DNA from: JANWYT01 sp034437555
GTDB taxonomy: Bacteria; Chloroflexota; Anaerolineae; Aggregatilineales; Phototrophicaceae
Length of the DNA stretch: 64,000 nucleotides
Direction of reading: 5' to 3'
Assembly: GCA_034437555.1 (NCBI GenBank)
Contig: DAOTTQ010000046.1
Span: 5,553-69,552 of the forward strand
Part shown: one piece after another, positions 42,933-52,047 of the stretch
Numbering within the stretch: position 1 is the stretch's first letter
Layout of the letters: the number at the start of each line of letters is the position of its first letter
The notes under the pieces: generated by a model
Told to the model about the DNA's origin: nothing
Seen by the model: the letters and a program-made list of their open reading frames with translations, nothing else
The model's database searches: none
Translations under genes and position numbers: made by a program

Positions 42933-44342
42933 ATGAGTACACTCATCATGAAATTTGGTGGTTCGTCTGTCGGCACGCCAACCGCGCTTACACAGGTGCT
43001 AAGTATTGTTTTACACGAACAAAAATATTGGGACAATTTAATCCTTGTCGCTTCCGCTTTAGACGGCGTAACCGATATGCTTTTAGAAGCAGCTTATCTG
43101 GCACAAGTGAGCAACCAGCGTGGGTATCGGCGTATTACCGCCACACTCCGCACCCGCCACCTTGCCATCATAGACCAACTGCCATTGGGTACGGCAGAAC
43201 GCGCCGCTGTTCAGGCGGATGTTGACCGCCTGCTATTTGAAATGCTGGACATTTGCCAAACCGTTGCTAGCATCCCTACAGATACCCTGTCGCCTCACAT
43301 CAGCGATAGCATCGTTAGTGTAGGAGAGCGCGTTTCGGCACGCATTATTGCAGCACTATTGCGCCAAAACAGCCTGCTGGGGGTTGCTATTGATGGCATC
43401 GACCTCATTGTCACCAATGCCGTCTATGGCAACGCCACACCTAACGTTCAGCAAACCGCGCAAAAAGTAGAGCAACTTCTGATGCCCATGTTGACCCGTA
43501 ACATTATTCCTGTGGTTACAGGTTTTATTGGTGCAACTCCTGACGGCAAAACCACCACGCTGGGGCGCGGGGGTAGTGACTATACAGCATCCATTCTTGC
43601 TGTTTGTGCCAAAGCCGATGAGGTGTGGATTTGGTCAAATGTAGACGGCATGATGTCCACCGACCCCAACGAAATTCCCGATGCACGCCCCATTGCAGAG
43701 CTTTCGTATGATGAGGTCGCCGAACTTGCCTATTTTGGGGCGCGTATTTTACACGCCCGTATGATTATTCCCCTAAAAGAGCATGGCATCTCATTACGCA
43801 TCAAAAATGTGTACAAGCCTCAGCTTGGTGGCACACTCATTCACCACATTTCAGAAAAACAGCAACCCTCTCTTAAAGCCGTTACAACCATTAGTGCGAT
43901 TGGTTTAACGGCAAATCGAAGTGGTTCTGTATCTGATGTGGCAAAACTGGTGGACGAAGCCCTCTTCCAAAGCATTGGCGCACACGCCGACGTGATGATT
44001 TCATCACAATCATCTTCAAAAACGTTTCTTTGTTTTATTGTGCCAACCAGTGCAGGACTAGAAGCTATAGACACCATCCGCCACGCCCTTAGCGAGCGAT
44101 TAAATACATACCGTGATGAAGTCTCTTGGGAAGCAAAACCGCTTAGTGTGGTAACAGCCATCGGCGAAAGCCTAGACGAAATACAAGGCACGACCGCACA
44201 AATTTTGAAGGAACTACAAGGGGTAAAGGTATTAGGGTTAGCGCAAGGTCCCTCTCGGTGTAGCTTGTCCATTATCGTAGAGCCAAACACCGCCGAACAA
44301 ACCCTGCGCTCTGTTCACGATTTTATTATTAAAAACGGTTAA
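42933..44342 (+). CDS. lysC: aspartate kinase
   Basis: 469 residues, single-function enzyme. KFGGSSVGT is the N-terminal kinase signature; GFIGATPDGKTTTLGRGGSD is the nucleotide-binding glycine loop; SNVDGMMSTDPNEIPDARPI and SYDEVAELAYFGARILHARM are the substrate and regulatory-contact segments. The C-terminal 150 residues hold two ACT domains (ISAIGLTANRSGSVSDVAKL and VVTAIGESLDEIQGTTAQIL), so feedback inhibition by lysine or threonine is expected. It catalyses the first step to lysine, threonine and methionine. It is the only plus-strand gene in this half; its 3' end overlaps glnA by 14 bases. Confidence 0.93.
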   Translation: MSTLIMKFGGSSVGTPTALTQVLSIVLHEQKYWDNLILVASALDGVTDMLLEAAYLAQVSNQRGYRRITATLRTRHLAIIDQLPLGTAERAAVQADVDRLLFEMLDICQTVASIPTDTLSPHISDSIVSVGERVSARIIAALLRQNSLLGVAIDGIDLIVTNAVYGNATPNVQQTAQKVEQLLMPMLTRNIIPVVTGFIGATPDGKTTTLGRGGSDYTASILAVCAKADEVWIWSNVDGMMSTDPNEIPDARPIAELSYDEVAELAYFGARILHARMIIPLKEHGISLRIKNVYKPQLGGTLIHHISEKQQPSLKAVTTISAIGLTANRSGSVSDVAKLVDEALFQSIGAHADVMISSQSSSKTFLCFIVPTSAGLEAIDTIRHALSERLNTYRDEVSWEAKPLSVVTAIGESLDEIQGTTAQILKELQGVKVLGLAQGPSRCSLSIIVEPNTAEQTLRSVHDFIIKNG

Positions 44343-45693
44343 GGTAGTTGTCTATTTCCCATTGTGTAATCTGGCGGTTGTATGCGTCTGCTTCTTGGCG
44401 TTTTACTGCCAGATAGCGGTCACTAACATAAGACCCTAAAGCACTAGACACCACATCACTGTTTACAAGGGCTTCAAGAGCTTCTGATAAGGACGATGGC
44501 AGCTCTTCTACGCGACGCAAACGGCTTTTATCGTGGCGAAGTAGCGTTTCTTCAATAGGTTCTGGTAGGGGCATTTTGCGACGAATGCCATCCAGCCCCG
44601 CCATCAACATCACAGCTTTTGCTAAATAGGGGTTTGCAGAAGGGTCGGGGCAACGTAATTCTAGGCGTGTATGTGATTCTTTACCGGGTGACATACCCGG
44701 CACGCGAATAAGCGCACCACGATTCACATGCGCCCATGTCACATACACGGGGGCTTCAAAACTTGTGCCTAGTCGCTTATACGAATTAACCAAAGGGGCG
44801 AGGACAGCCGACATGCCACGCGCATGAGCCAGTTGCCCTGCCAAGAAGTATTTTGCCACTTCGGACAGGCGATATTTATCGCTGCTATCCATAAACATAT
44901 TAACACCCGTGTTGATGTCGTGCAGGCTTTGATGCGTGTGCATCCCACTACCCGGCATATCTGCTAAGGGGCGTGGCATAAACGTACAATATAGCCCGTT
45001 TGCTTGTGCAATCATCTTTAAGGTATTGCGTGCGGTTAGAATATGGTCGGCAGAAACGAGGGCATGATTGTACTGAAAGTCAATTTCATGTTGCCCATAG
45101 CCAATTTCAGAGTGGGTAGAGTCTACGCGAATGTCCATTTCGTTTAATTTGGACATCATTTGGCGCAACACCTTCAACGAAGATTCGTCTGTTGCGTCAA
45201 AATAGCTCGCTTGGTCACTCGGTTGGGTTAGAATTGGCTTGCCCAGCGCATCGGTACGAAACAAGAAAAACTCTAGTTCCATACCTGTTTTGAAAACGTA
45301 CCCCATATCTTCTGCTTGCTTTAATGCCTTAACAAGAACATTGCGTGGGTCGCCCGTAAAAGGCTCACCTTGCGTTGTGTAGACAGAGCAAATAATGCGG
45401 GCTGTTTTATCTTCACCTTGTGTCCATGGCAAAATCGCATAAGTCGCAAGGTCGGTTACAAGCACCATGTCACTTTCTGCAACGCGCACGCCACCTTCCA
45501 GTGATGAACCGTCAAAGTGCATACCATTATCAAGCACGTTTTCTAGTTCACTGGCAGGCAAGGTAACAGTTTTTACCCCCCCATGAATATCAACAAACCA
45601 CAAGGCAATAAAGCGCACGGCTTGTTCGTCTGCAAGGGATAGCACTTCTTGTTTGGTTGAAGGCACATAATGCCTATTTTGGTCTAGTTTCAT
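44329..45693 (-). CDS. glnA: glutamine synthetase, type I
   Basis: 454 residues from ATG 45693, chosen because AGGG lies eight bases upstream (earlier ATGs abut or precede it). The N-terminal beta-grasp domain has FVDIHGGVKTVTLPAS and the Asp loop GMHFDGSSLEG. The catalytic domain has GMELEFFLFRTD, MPRPLADMPGSGMHTHQSLH and NSYKRLGTSFEAPVYVTWAHVNRG. The adenylylation-loop Tyr of beta-type enzymes is absent (MPLPEPIEETLLRHDKSRLRR instead), as in GSI-alpha. It assimilates ammonia into glutamine. It follows aroQ by 93 bases and may be read from the aro transcript or its own promoter. Confidence 0.93.
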   Translation of the reverse strand: MKLDQNRHYVPSTKQEVLSLADEQAVRFIALWFVDIHGGVKTVTLPASELENVLDNGMHFDGSSLEGGVRVAESDMVLVTDLATYAILPWTQGEDKTARIICSVYTTQGEPFTGDPRNVLVKALKQAEDMGYVFKTGMELEFFLFRTDALGKPILTQPSDQASYFDATDESSLKVLRQMMSKLNEMDIRVDSTHSEIGYGQHEIDFQYNHALVSADHILTARNTLKMIAQANGLYCTFMPRPLADMPGSGMHTHQSLHDINTGVNMFMDSSDKYRLSEVAKYFLAGQLAHARGMSAVLAPLVNSYKRLGTSFEAPVYVTWAHVNRGALIRVPGMSPGKESHTRLELRCPDPSANPYLAKAVMLMAGLDGIRRKMPLPEPIEETLLRHDKSRLRRVEELPSSLSEALEALVNSDVVSSALGSYVSDRYLAVKRQEADAYNRQITQWEIDNYLNRF

Positions 45694-45786
45694 CATCATA
45701 TCCCTAAGCATAGCACGGTTAATGAGTTCGTTACCTTATTCGAGATAGCTAAATTTTAGCACAAGTATCTTAGCCATCCCTCACAA

Positions 45787-46233
45787 TCATTCTAAAACAC
45801 CCAAATGACCGAGTAGTGCTTGCATCCCCAATAGGTAACTTCGCCAACCAAAACCGCTAATTTGCCCCACACACACTGGCGCAAGATAAGAGTGATGGCG
45901 AAACGCTTCACGCGCATGGACATTAGAAAGATGCACCTCAATCACAGGAAGCTGTGTCGCACTAATAGCATCTCGGATTGCAATAGAAGTGTGTGTATAC
46001 GCCCCGGGATTGATGACCACCCCGTCCGCCCATGCGCGCGCCTCATGAAGTGCATCTATCAGCACCCCTTCATGGTTTGACTGTTGGGTGCGCAGGCTAA
46101 AATGATGTGGCTCAAGATAGCGTGTGCACAGCCCGTTAATATCCTCAAGCGTTGTTTTGCCATAGACTTCGGGTTCTCTTACGCCTAGCAAGTTTAAGTT
46201 GGGCCCATGCAAAAGCAAAATAGCGTTTTTCAT
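45787..46233 (-). CDS. aroQ: 3-dehydroquinate dehydratase, type II
   Basis: 148 residues. ILLLHGPNLNLLGVREPEVY has the catalytic Tyr, GVVINPGAYTHTSIAIRDAI the substrate loop, and PVIEVHLSNVHAREAFRHHS the catalytic His and Arg region. It removes water from 3-dehydroquinate to give 3-dehydroshikimate, step three of the shikimate pathway, as a dodecamer. Starts at ATG 46233 after AGAGG, 19 bases beyond the aroB stop; last aro gene of the unit. Confidence 0.94.
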   Translation of the reverse strand: MKNAILLLHGPNLNLLGVREPEVYGKTTLEDINGLCTRYLEPHHFSLRTQQSNHEGVLIDALHEARAWADGVVINPGAYTHTSIAIRDAISATQLPVIEVHLSNVHAREAFRHHSYLAPVCVGQISGFGWRSYLLGMQALLGHLGVLE

Positions 46234-46252
46234 CTTTAACCTCTTTAGCCAC

Positions 46253-47302
46253 TTATGACGTTTCTGTCAATGCTGCCAAAACCAGTTCTTTAGGTGCATC
46301 GGTTACAATCACAGGCTTGCCCACATCTTCTAACAACACAAACCGCGATTTACCACCCTTCCACTTTTTGTCCGTTGCCATCGCACTATAAAGCGTTTCA
46401 GGGTCTAGGTTGCCAATAGAACGGGGTAAGCCAATTTTTTGTAACAGGTTATCAATCATTGGCACAAGGTCAGTATTGTTCGTAATCCCTAATTGCACCG
46501 AAAGTTTGCCTGCCAAAAGCAATCCCACGCCCACCGCATCCCCATGAAGCCATGCGTAATGCGTTACTTGTTCTATAGCGTGGGCAAAGGTATGTCCTAA
46601 ATTCAAAAAAGCCCGTATATTTTCTTCATAGGGGTCTTGCTCTACGATGTCTATTTTTACTTGTACGGCTCTCGCTACCATATCAGGCGTGTTATCTGGG
46701 CTATATTGTGTGGGGTTTAGAAGGCTACTATCTGCAATAAAACCATGTTTAATGACTTCTGCCATCCCTGCACGCCATTGGCTGGGGGGCAGTGTTTGTA
46801 GTACATCAGTATCAATCAGTACAAGGGCAGGTTGCTTAAATGCGCCCACGAGATTCTTGCCCTGTGGCAAGTCTACGCCCACCTTGCCCCCTACACTGCT
46901 ATCAACCATTGCAAGTAGCGTCGTAGGCATTTGCACAAATCGGATGCCACGCATATAACTTGCTGCCACAAACCCCACCGTATCACCTACCACGCCCCCG
47001 CCCAACGCCACCAGTGTGGTATGTCGGTCGGCTTTTAGGCGAATGAGTTCATCATAAAAGCGCCTTACCGTATCTAGGTGTTTGTGTTGTTCGCCACTAG
47101 GCATGCTTACCACTTGGGCATTGGGCAGTTTTGTACGTAAGGCATCGGCATATAAAGATTGCACCGTGTCATCAGTGGCAATCACCACGTGCCCATCTAA
47201 ACCAAAGTCGGTAACATGACGTTCAATGTGCGCCAATGCACCCGTCTCTATCACGATAGGATATTGTCCTTCTGGCGTTTTAACGTTTAGCTGTTTTGCC
47301 AT
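46253..47302 (-). CDS. aroB: 3-dehydroquinate synthase
   Basis: 349 residues. ALGGGVVGDTVGFVAASYMR is the NAD-binding loop; FVQMPTTLLAMVDSSVGGKVG, GMAEVIKHGFI and FLNLGHTFAHAIEQVTHYAW give the Zn ligands (Glu and two His) and catalytic Lys. It cyclises DAHP to dehydroquinate, step two of the pathway. ATG 47302 follows CAGGAGA and lies inside the end of aroK (16-base overlap). Confidence 0.94.
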   Translation of the reverse strand: MAKQLNVKTPEGQYPIVIETGALAHIERHVTDFGLDGHVVIATDDTVQSLYADALRTKLPNAQVVSMPSGEQHKHLDTVRRFYDELIRLKADRHTTLVALGGGVVGDTVGFVAASYMRGIRFVQMPTTLLAMVDSSVGGKVGVDLPQGKNLVGAFKQPALVLIDTDVLQTLPPSQWRAGMAEVIKHGFIADSSLLNPTQYSPDNTPDMVARAVQVKIDIVEQDPYEENIRAFLNLGHTFAHAIEQVTHYAWLHGDAVGVGLLLAGKLSVQLGITNNTDLVPMIDNLLQKIGLPRSIGNLDPETLYSAMATDKKWKGGKSRFVLLEDVGKPVIVTDAPKELVLAALTETS

Positions 47303-47781
47303 AATGCAATAATCTCCTGTGCGATGTGTTCGGGCGTTTTATCGTCTGTTTTTACGTGATAGGGCAAACTGTCGTACATGGGTTGCCGTTCTAAGAGGCG
47401 AGTTTGCCACTGCGAAGCTAACGGGCGTTCCGCATCTTTTTCAATGCGCTGTGCAATGGTGTCAGGGGTTGCAGTAAGACACACCACAAAACAGTGCTTT
47501 ACCAACAACTCACGGGTCTGCACATCTACCAATGCCCCACCCCCACTAGAAACAACCAGCCTACTAGAAACCGCCATTTCATAGCAAATACCCTTTTCAA
47601 CGACGCGAAAGAACGGTTCGCCCACTGCCTCAAAGGCTCGCGTAATGCTCATTTTCATGCGCTTTACGGCTAGTTTATCCGTATCAATGTGCTTTCGACC
47701 CAGCAATCGAGCAACAGAATGGGCAACTGTCGATTTGCCCGTTCCCATAAAGCCCGCTAAAACAATGGTTTTATTATTCAT
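47287..47781 (-). CDS. aroK: shikimate kinase
   Basis: 164 residues from ATG 47781, which overlaps the aroC stop; a longer frame reaching back into aroC is not needed. GFMGTGKSTVAHSVARLLGR is Walker A; the shikimate site has DTDKLAVKRMKMSI and SSGGGALVD; the lid includes ERPLASQWQTRL. It phosphorylates shikimate at O3 with ATP. The Walker A loop and lid Arg are intact. Overlaps aroB by 16 bases. Confidence 0.93.
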   Translation of the reverse strand: MNNKTIVLAGFMGTGKSTVAHSVARLLGRKHIDTDKLAVKRMKMSITRAFEAVGEPFFRVVEKGICYEMAVSSRLVVSSGGGALVDVQTRELLVKHCFVVCLTATPDTIAQRIEKDAERPLASQWQTRLLERQPMYDSLPYHVKTDDKTPEHIAQEIIALWQNS

Positions 47782-48952
47782 AACCAAAACGCCACGCGAC
47801 GTTATCCATTGGGACATCTTGCACGCGGTTTTTCTTTAAGGCATGAAAGCGAGGTTGCATTTCTTCAATGCTATCCCCACCCAATTTTTCCATGAGGGCA
47901 TCAGCCAAAACAATTGCCATCATCGCCTCACCAATCGGAATCGCACGGGGTAAGGCGCAAAAATCGCTACGTTCATACACAGTTTGTTCGGCTTCACCTG
48001 TGGCAAGATTAACGCTTTCCGCGCCCTGTAGCATGGTAGCAATTGGCTTCATTGCCACGCGCACAACGATGGGGTCACCTGTGGTGATGCCGCCCTCTAG
48101 CCCGCCTGCACGGTTGGTTTCGCGGGTGATGTTGCCTTCGTCATCCACAAACAAATCATCATGAACTTGGCTTCCCCGTAACCCAGCTTGTTCAAAGGCA
48201 CGCCCAATTTCTGCGCCCTTCATTGCTTGAATGCTGGTCATCGCACCCACTAAACGTCCGTCCAAACGCTTATCCCAATGCACATGAGACCCAAGCCCAA
48301 CAGGCGCGCCCAATGCCACAATTTCCATCACACCGCCCAACGTATCTTTGCCCACTTTAACGCTATGAATAGCATCGTGCATGGCTTGGATAGCTTCAGG
48401 GTCGGGTGAACGCACATCATTGGCTTCTGCAATGGCAAATAGGGCTTCATAATCGGGCATATCGGGCATGTGAGCTTTTATATCACCAATTTGAGTAACA
48501 TAGCCCAAAATTTTAATGCCAAACTGCGCCAAGAATTGCTTACACACTGCCCCCACTGTCACGCGCATGGTGGTTTCGCGTGCGCTGGCGCGTTCCAATG
48601 ACAGACGTAACTCACGGTAGCCATACTTTATCGCGCCCGTTAAGTCGGCATGTCCAGGGCGTGGAATGGTGAGAGGGGTAATGTCCTTCTCTTTCCAGTT
48701 CTTAAAGTCACGGTTTTTTACTGTAAGCGTAATGGGTGCGCCTGTGGTTTTGCCCGCCATAACCCCCGCAGACACATACACCTCATCTTGTTCGATGTGC
48801 ATTCGCCCACCGCTACCATAGCCCGTTTGTCGGCGTGCAAGGTCTTCGTTGATAAAACTTACGTCAAAAGGCACACCGGCGGGCATCCCCTCTAAAATAG
48901 CTGTTAATTGTGGTCCGTGGCTTTCACCAGCCGTTAAAAATCGTATTGGCAT
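47774..48952 (-). CDS. aroC: chorismate synthase
   Basis: 392 residues, full length. LTAGESHGPQLTAILEGMPA is the N-terminal signature; RQTGYGSGGRMHIEQDEVYV, PRPGHADLTGAIKYGYRELR and RASARETTMRVTVGAV bind FMN and substrate; GGLEGGITTGDPIVVRVAMK and RSDFCALPRAIPIGEAM complete the set. It makes chorismate from EPSP using reduced FMN. Chorismate is the branch point for the tyrA/aroH and trpE/trpG products in this same cluster. It ends over the aroK start. Confidence 0.95.
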   Translation of the reverse strand: MPIRFLTAGESHGPQLTAILEGMPAGVPFDVSFINEDLARRQTGYGSGGRMHIEQDEVYVSAGVMAGKTTGAPITLTVKNRDFKNWKEKDITPLTIPRPGHADLTGAIKYGYRELRLSLERASARETTMRVTVGAVCKQFLAQFGIKILGYVTQIGDIKAHMPDMPDYEALFAIAEANDVRSPDPEAIQAMHDAIHSVKVGKDTLGGVMEIVALGAPVGLGSHVHWDKRLDGRLVGAMTSIQAMKGAEIGRAFEQAGLRGSQVHDDLFVDDEGNITRETNRAGGLEGGITTGDPIVVRVAMKPIATMLQGAESVNLATGEAEQTVYERSDFCALPRAIPIGEAMMAIVLADALMEKLGGDSIEEMQPRFHALKKNRVQDVPMDNVAWRFGYE

Positions 48953-48982
48953 TAGGTCTCGTTCCTTATCTCTCTAACATTA

Positions 48983-49816
48983 TCACTCGGTTTTTGATTC
49001 AAGCGCACTACGTACTGCATCAAACATCACATCAATGGGGGCTTCACGCCCCGTCCAAATTTCAAATGCCTTTGCGCCCTGACGAACTAACATGCCTAAG
49101 CCACCAATCGCACGTCCACCGTTGGCTTCGGCTTGGCGCATAAATGCCGTTTTTGCAGGGCGGTACACCATATCATACACGGTAACGCCACTTGGAAAGA
49201 GCCTGTCTTCTGACCAGGGACTTTCGTTGACGTTGGGTACTGTGCCAACCGATGTACAGTTCACAATCAATGACGCGCCCCAAGTTTCGGCTTCTTCAAG
49301 TGTTAAGAGCGACACATCGCGCACACCCGCCGACAGCGTAAGTTCTGTAAGCATTTCTTCGGCACGTTGGCGCGTGCGATTGACAATGCCCACGATTGCG
49401 CCTGACTGCCATAAGCCATACACTGCAGCACGCCCCGCCCCACCTGCCCCCAGCACAATCACACGCTGTCCTTTTAACAGCACATCATGAGCTTGCAAGT
49501 CACCCATAAAGCCATCTACATCTGTATTTGTGCCAACGTCGTCCCTAAAATCAATCGTATTTACAGCACCAATCGCCCGCGCTTTGTCGTCAGGTTTGCA
49601 ATAACGCAAGGACGTTTCCTTAAACGGAATGGTGATATTTAGCCCAATATACCCGTGACGGCGCGGTTCTTCTATGGCATGGCGCGGAATATCCGAAGGG
49701 ATTGCCATAGCATCATATAGCCAATCTTCCATACCCAACGCCTTAAAAGCAGCGTTGTGCATGACGGGGCTAAGTGTGTAGTGGAGCGGAAAGCCCACAA
49801 TACCCACACGATTCAT
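48983..49816 (-). CDS. aroE: shikimate dehydrogenase
   Basis: 277 residues. GIVGFPLHYTLSPVMHNAAF is the shikimate-binding N-terminus; GLNITIPFKETSLRYC carries the catalytic Lys; VIVLGAGGAGRAAVYGLWQS is the NADP-binding loop with VNRTRQRAEEM, whose Arg favours NADPH. VYDMVYRPAKTAFMRQA and GLGMLVRQGAKAFEIWTG complete it. It reduces dehydroshikimate to shikimate. Its ATG overlaps the aroA stop as ATGA. Confidence 0.94.
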   Translation of the reverse strand: MNRVGIVGFPLHYTLSPVMHNAAFKALGMEDWLYDAMAIPSDIPRHAIEEPRRHGYIGLNITIPFKETSLRYCKPDDKARAIGAVNTIDFRDDVGTNTDVDGFMGDLQAHDVLLKGQRVIVLGAGGAGRAAVYGLWQSGAIVGIVNRTRQRAEEMLTELTLSAGVRDVSLLTLEEAETWGASLIVNCTSVGTVPNVNESPWSEDRLFPSGVTVYDMVYRPAKTAFMRQAEANGGRAIGGLGMLVRQGAKAFEIWTGREAPIDVMFDAVRSALESKTE

Positions 49817-51123
49817 GACAATGCCTCCAACACTACATCAGCCCCCAACGCTTGCAATGTTTCGGGAAAGCGTGGGAAAGAATCAGAAGCACACTTAATG
49901 TCAATCACAATAGTTTCACCTTCTGCAATTAAGCCCGCAATGCTCATACTCATCGCAACGCGATGGTCATCATTCCCATGAACAACTGCACCTTTTAGCG
50001 TTTGTTTGCCCGCAATCTTGAAGCCGTCCTCACGTTCTTCAATAATTGCACCCATCTTACGAAGTTCGGTTGCCATCACTGCAATTCTATCGGTTTCTTT
50101 AACGCGCAGTTCTTTGGCATCACGCACAATAGTTTCGCCTTCTGCCATCAGGCAAGCCAGCATAAACACGGGGAACTCGTCAATCATGCGGACAACGGTT
50201 TCGCCACCCACTGTAACGCCCTTAAGTTGGCTGGTGCGAATGGTGAGCGTTCCCACTTCTTCGCCTGCTTCCATAGAGCGTTCACTGACGGTAATATCTG
50301 CGCCCATCTCTAAAAGAACATCCAATAAGCCTGTGCGTGTTTCGTTAAGATTAACGCCTTCAATCACAATTTCGCTATCAGGCACAATGCACCCCGCCAC
50401 CATCAAGAAAGCCGCAGATGAAAAATCAGACGGCACGTTTACATTCATGGGGTTAAGATGGCTTGGGGGTGTTAAGCGAATCACTTCACCCTCTGTTTCA
50501 ATTTTTACTCCCATTGCAGATAGCATACGTTCCGTGTGGTCACGCGCTGGCCCAGGTTGCACGACTTCGGTTACGCCTTCTGCAAATAAGCCCGCCAACA
50601 AGACGGCACTCTTTACTTGTGCAGATGCGACACTCATGGGGTAACGAATCCCTTTAAGTTTTGCAGGGCGCACCGTTAGCGGGGCTTTATCGTCTGCGCC
50701 TTCAATATTTGCGCCCATCAAACGCAACGGCTCTATAATGCGCTTCATGGGGCGACGGCGAAGTTGTTCTGTACCGTCTAGCACACTTTCAAACGCTTGC
50801 CCTGCTAAAATGCCCGCCGCCAAACGAATCCCTGTGCCTGCATTCACAAAGTTAAGCGGTTGTGTGGGCGCATGAAGTTCGCCCCCATGAATCGTTAGGG
50901 TGTGTTCGTCATGGCGTTCTATGTTCACCCCTAATTGGCGAGTGCTGGCGAGTGTTGCTTCTGTATCGCCCGCCGCTAACCAATACCGCACTTGTGTGAT
51001 GCCCTTTGCTAATGCCCCAAATAATATGGCGCGGTGCGAAATTGATTTATCGCCCGGAACGCGCGTTGTGCCTTTAAGGGCTTGGTGTGACTTGATGGTT
51101 AGTTTGTCCGTTGCCATTTTCAT
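49813..51123 (-). CDS. aroA: 3-phosphoshikimate 1-carboxyvinyltransferase (EPSP synthase)
   Basis: 436 residues from ATG 51123, seven bases after AAGGCGG; an ATG six bases later is equally possible. VPGDKSISHRAILFGALAKG and NAGTGIRLAAGILAG are the PEP and shikimate-3-phosphate sites; RRPMKRIIEPLRLMGANIEG, DFSSAAFLMVAGCIV, IDEFPVFMLACLMAEGET and KELRVKETDRIAVM follow in order. It joins PEP to shikimate-3-phosphate. The NAGTG loop, rather than NAGTA, leans to class II EPSP synthases, but glyphosate response is not predicted here. The start lies inside the end of tyrA, a 50-base overlap. Confidence 0.93.
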   Translation of the reverse strand: MKMATDKLTIKSHQALKGTTRVPGDKSISHRAILFGALAKGITQVRYWLAAGDTEATLASTRQLGVNIERHDEHTLTIHGGELHAPTQPLNFVNAGTGIRLAAGILAGQAFESVLDGTEQLRRRPMKRIIEPLRLMGANIEGADDKAPLTVRPAKLKGIRYPMSVASAQVKSAVLLAGLFAEGVTEVVQPGPARDHTERMLSAMGVKIETEGEVIRLTPPSHLNPMNVNVPSDFSSAAFLMVAGCIVPDSEIVIEGVNLNETRTGLLDVLLEMGADITVSERSMEAGEEVGTLTIRTSQLKGVTVGGETVVRMIDEFPVFMLACLMAEGETIVRDAKELRVKETDRIAVMATELRKMGAIIEEREDGFKIAGKQTLKGAVVHGNDDHRVAMSMSIAGLIAEGETIVIDIKCASDSFPRFPETLQALGADVVLEALS

Positions 51124-52009
51124 CCTTATTCCGCCTTGTTTCGTAGTTAGTCGCCCAATCAATTCGTGCTTGTCGTACAGGAAATAATGCCTCTATTAGT
51201 TCATCATGCTCACCACTAATCAGCATAGATTCCATAATGGCAAGTTGCACCCTAAAACGTGCTAAAAGTGTGGCTACTGCACGACTATTTGTGCTAATAA
51301 TATCGCCCATCATCTTAATATCGCTGCCCGCCAACCGCGACATGTCCCTAAAGCCACCTGCGGCTAATTGCCAGTAAGCATCCTCATTACGCGCTTCGTG
51401 GGCAATAGTGGCTACGAGGGACGCGCTTAAAATATAGGGCAAGTGGCTAATGCCCGCCACGACTTTATCATGGCGTTCTGCGTCCATTTCAATAACTTCT
51501 GCACCCAATGCCTCTACCAATGACAATGCTTTAATGCGCGTGGCAGGCGTGGTGCGTCGCGTGGCACACAGCACAAACGGGCGATTGCGATAGAGATTCC
51601 CATCAGCAGCTTCTATGCCACTCACTTCTTTACCCGTCATGGGATGCCCACCTATGGCATGTACACCTATTGGGAGCTTGCCCATTGCCTCACAAATATC
51701 GTGTTTTGTGCTACCAATGTCAATAAGGAGCGTGTTCGAGCGCAAATAAGAGCCAATTTGTCGGCTCACCATGCGCTCTATCACGCGCACCGGGACAGCC
51801 AGTATCACCGTTTCGGCGTCCATCACCCCAGAGCGCAAGTCATCAGTAACATGGTCAACAATGCCATGCTTAATAGCGTATTCGCGCGTTTCTGGCAAGG
51901 CATCAATTCCCGTAATGCGCTCTGCACGCGAGCGCAACGCGACCGCAAGGCTCGCGCCCATTAGCCCCAAACCTACAACTGCGAGATGTTTCGTCTTAAA
52001 GCCGTTCAT
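51074..52009 (-). CDS. tyrA: prephenate dehydrogenase
   Basis: 311 residues. VVGLGLMGASLAVALRSRAE is the NAD-binding loop, VILAVPVRVIERMV and LLIDIGSTKHDICEAM the cofactor side, and HAIGGHPMTGKEVSGIEAAD the catalytic His and prephenate site; FRDMSRLAGSDIKMMGDIIS is the helical dimerisation domain. No ACT domain is present, so feedback control would rely on transcription or another effector. It converts prephenate to 4-hydroxyphenylpyruvate for tyrosine. Follows aroH by 38 bases; its last 17 codons overlap aroA. Confidence 0.92.
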   Translation of the reverse strand: MNGFKTKHLAVVGLGLMGASLAVALRSRAERITGIDALPETREYAIKHGIVDHVTDDLRSGVMDAETVILAVPVRVIERMVSRQIGSYLRSNTLLIDIGSTKHDICEAMGKLPIGVHAIGGHPMTGKEVSGIEAADGNLYRNRPFVLCATRRTTPATRIKALSLVEALGAEVIEMDAERHDKVVAGISHLPYILSASLVATIAHEARNEDAYWQLAAGGFRDMSRLAGSDIKMMGDIISTNSRAVATLLARFRVQLAIMESMLISGEHDELIEALFPVRQARIDWATNYETRRNKDENGNGQTNHQVTPSP

Positions 52010-52047
52010 GTGTTATCTCTTTACTTTGAGCAACAATAGGTGGGTAG

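Noticed and set aside
50006..50644. Plus-strand frame of about 210 codons opposite aroA
   Set aside because: It is antisense to conserved aroA motifs, has no ribosome site and is rich in Ser/Thr/Pro as expected for a shadow frame.
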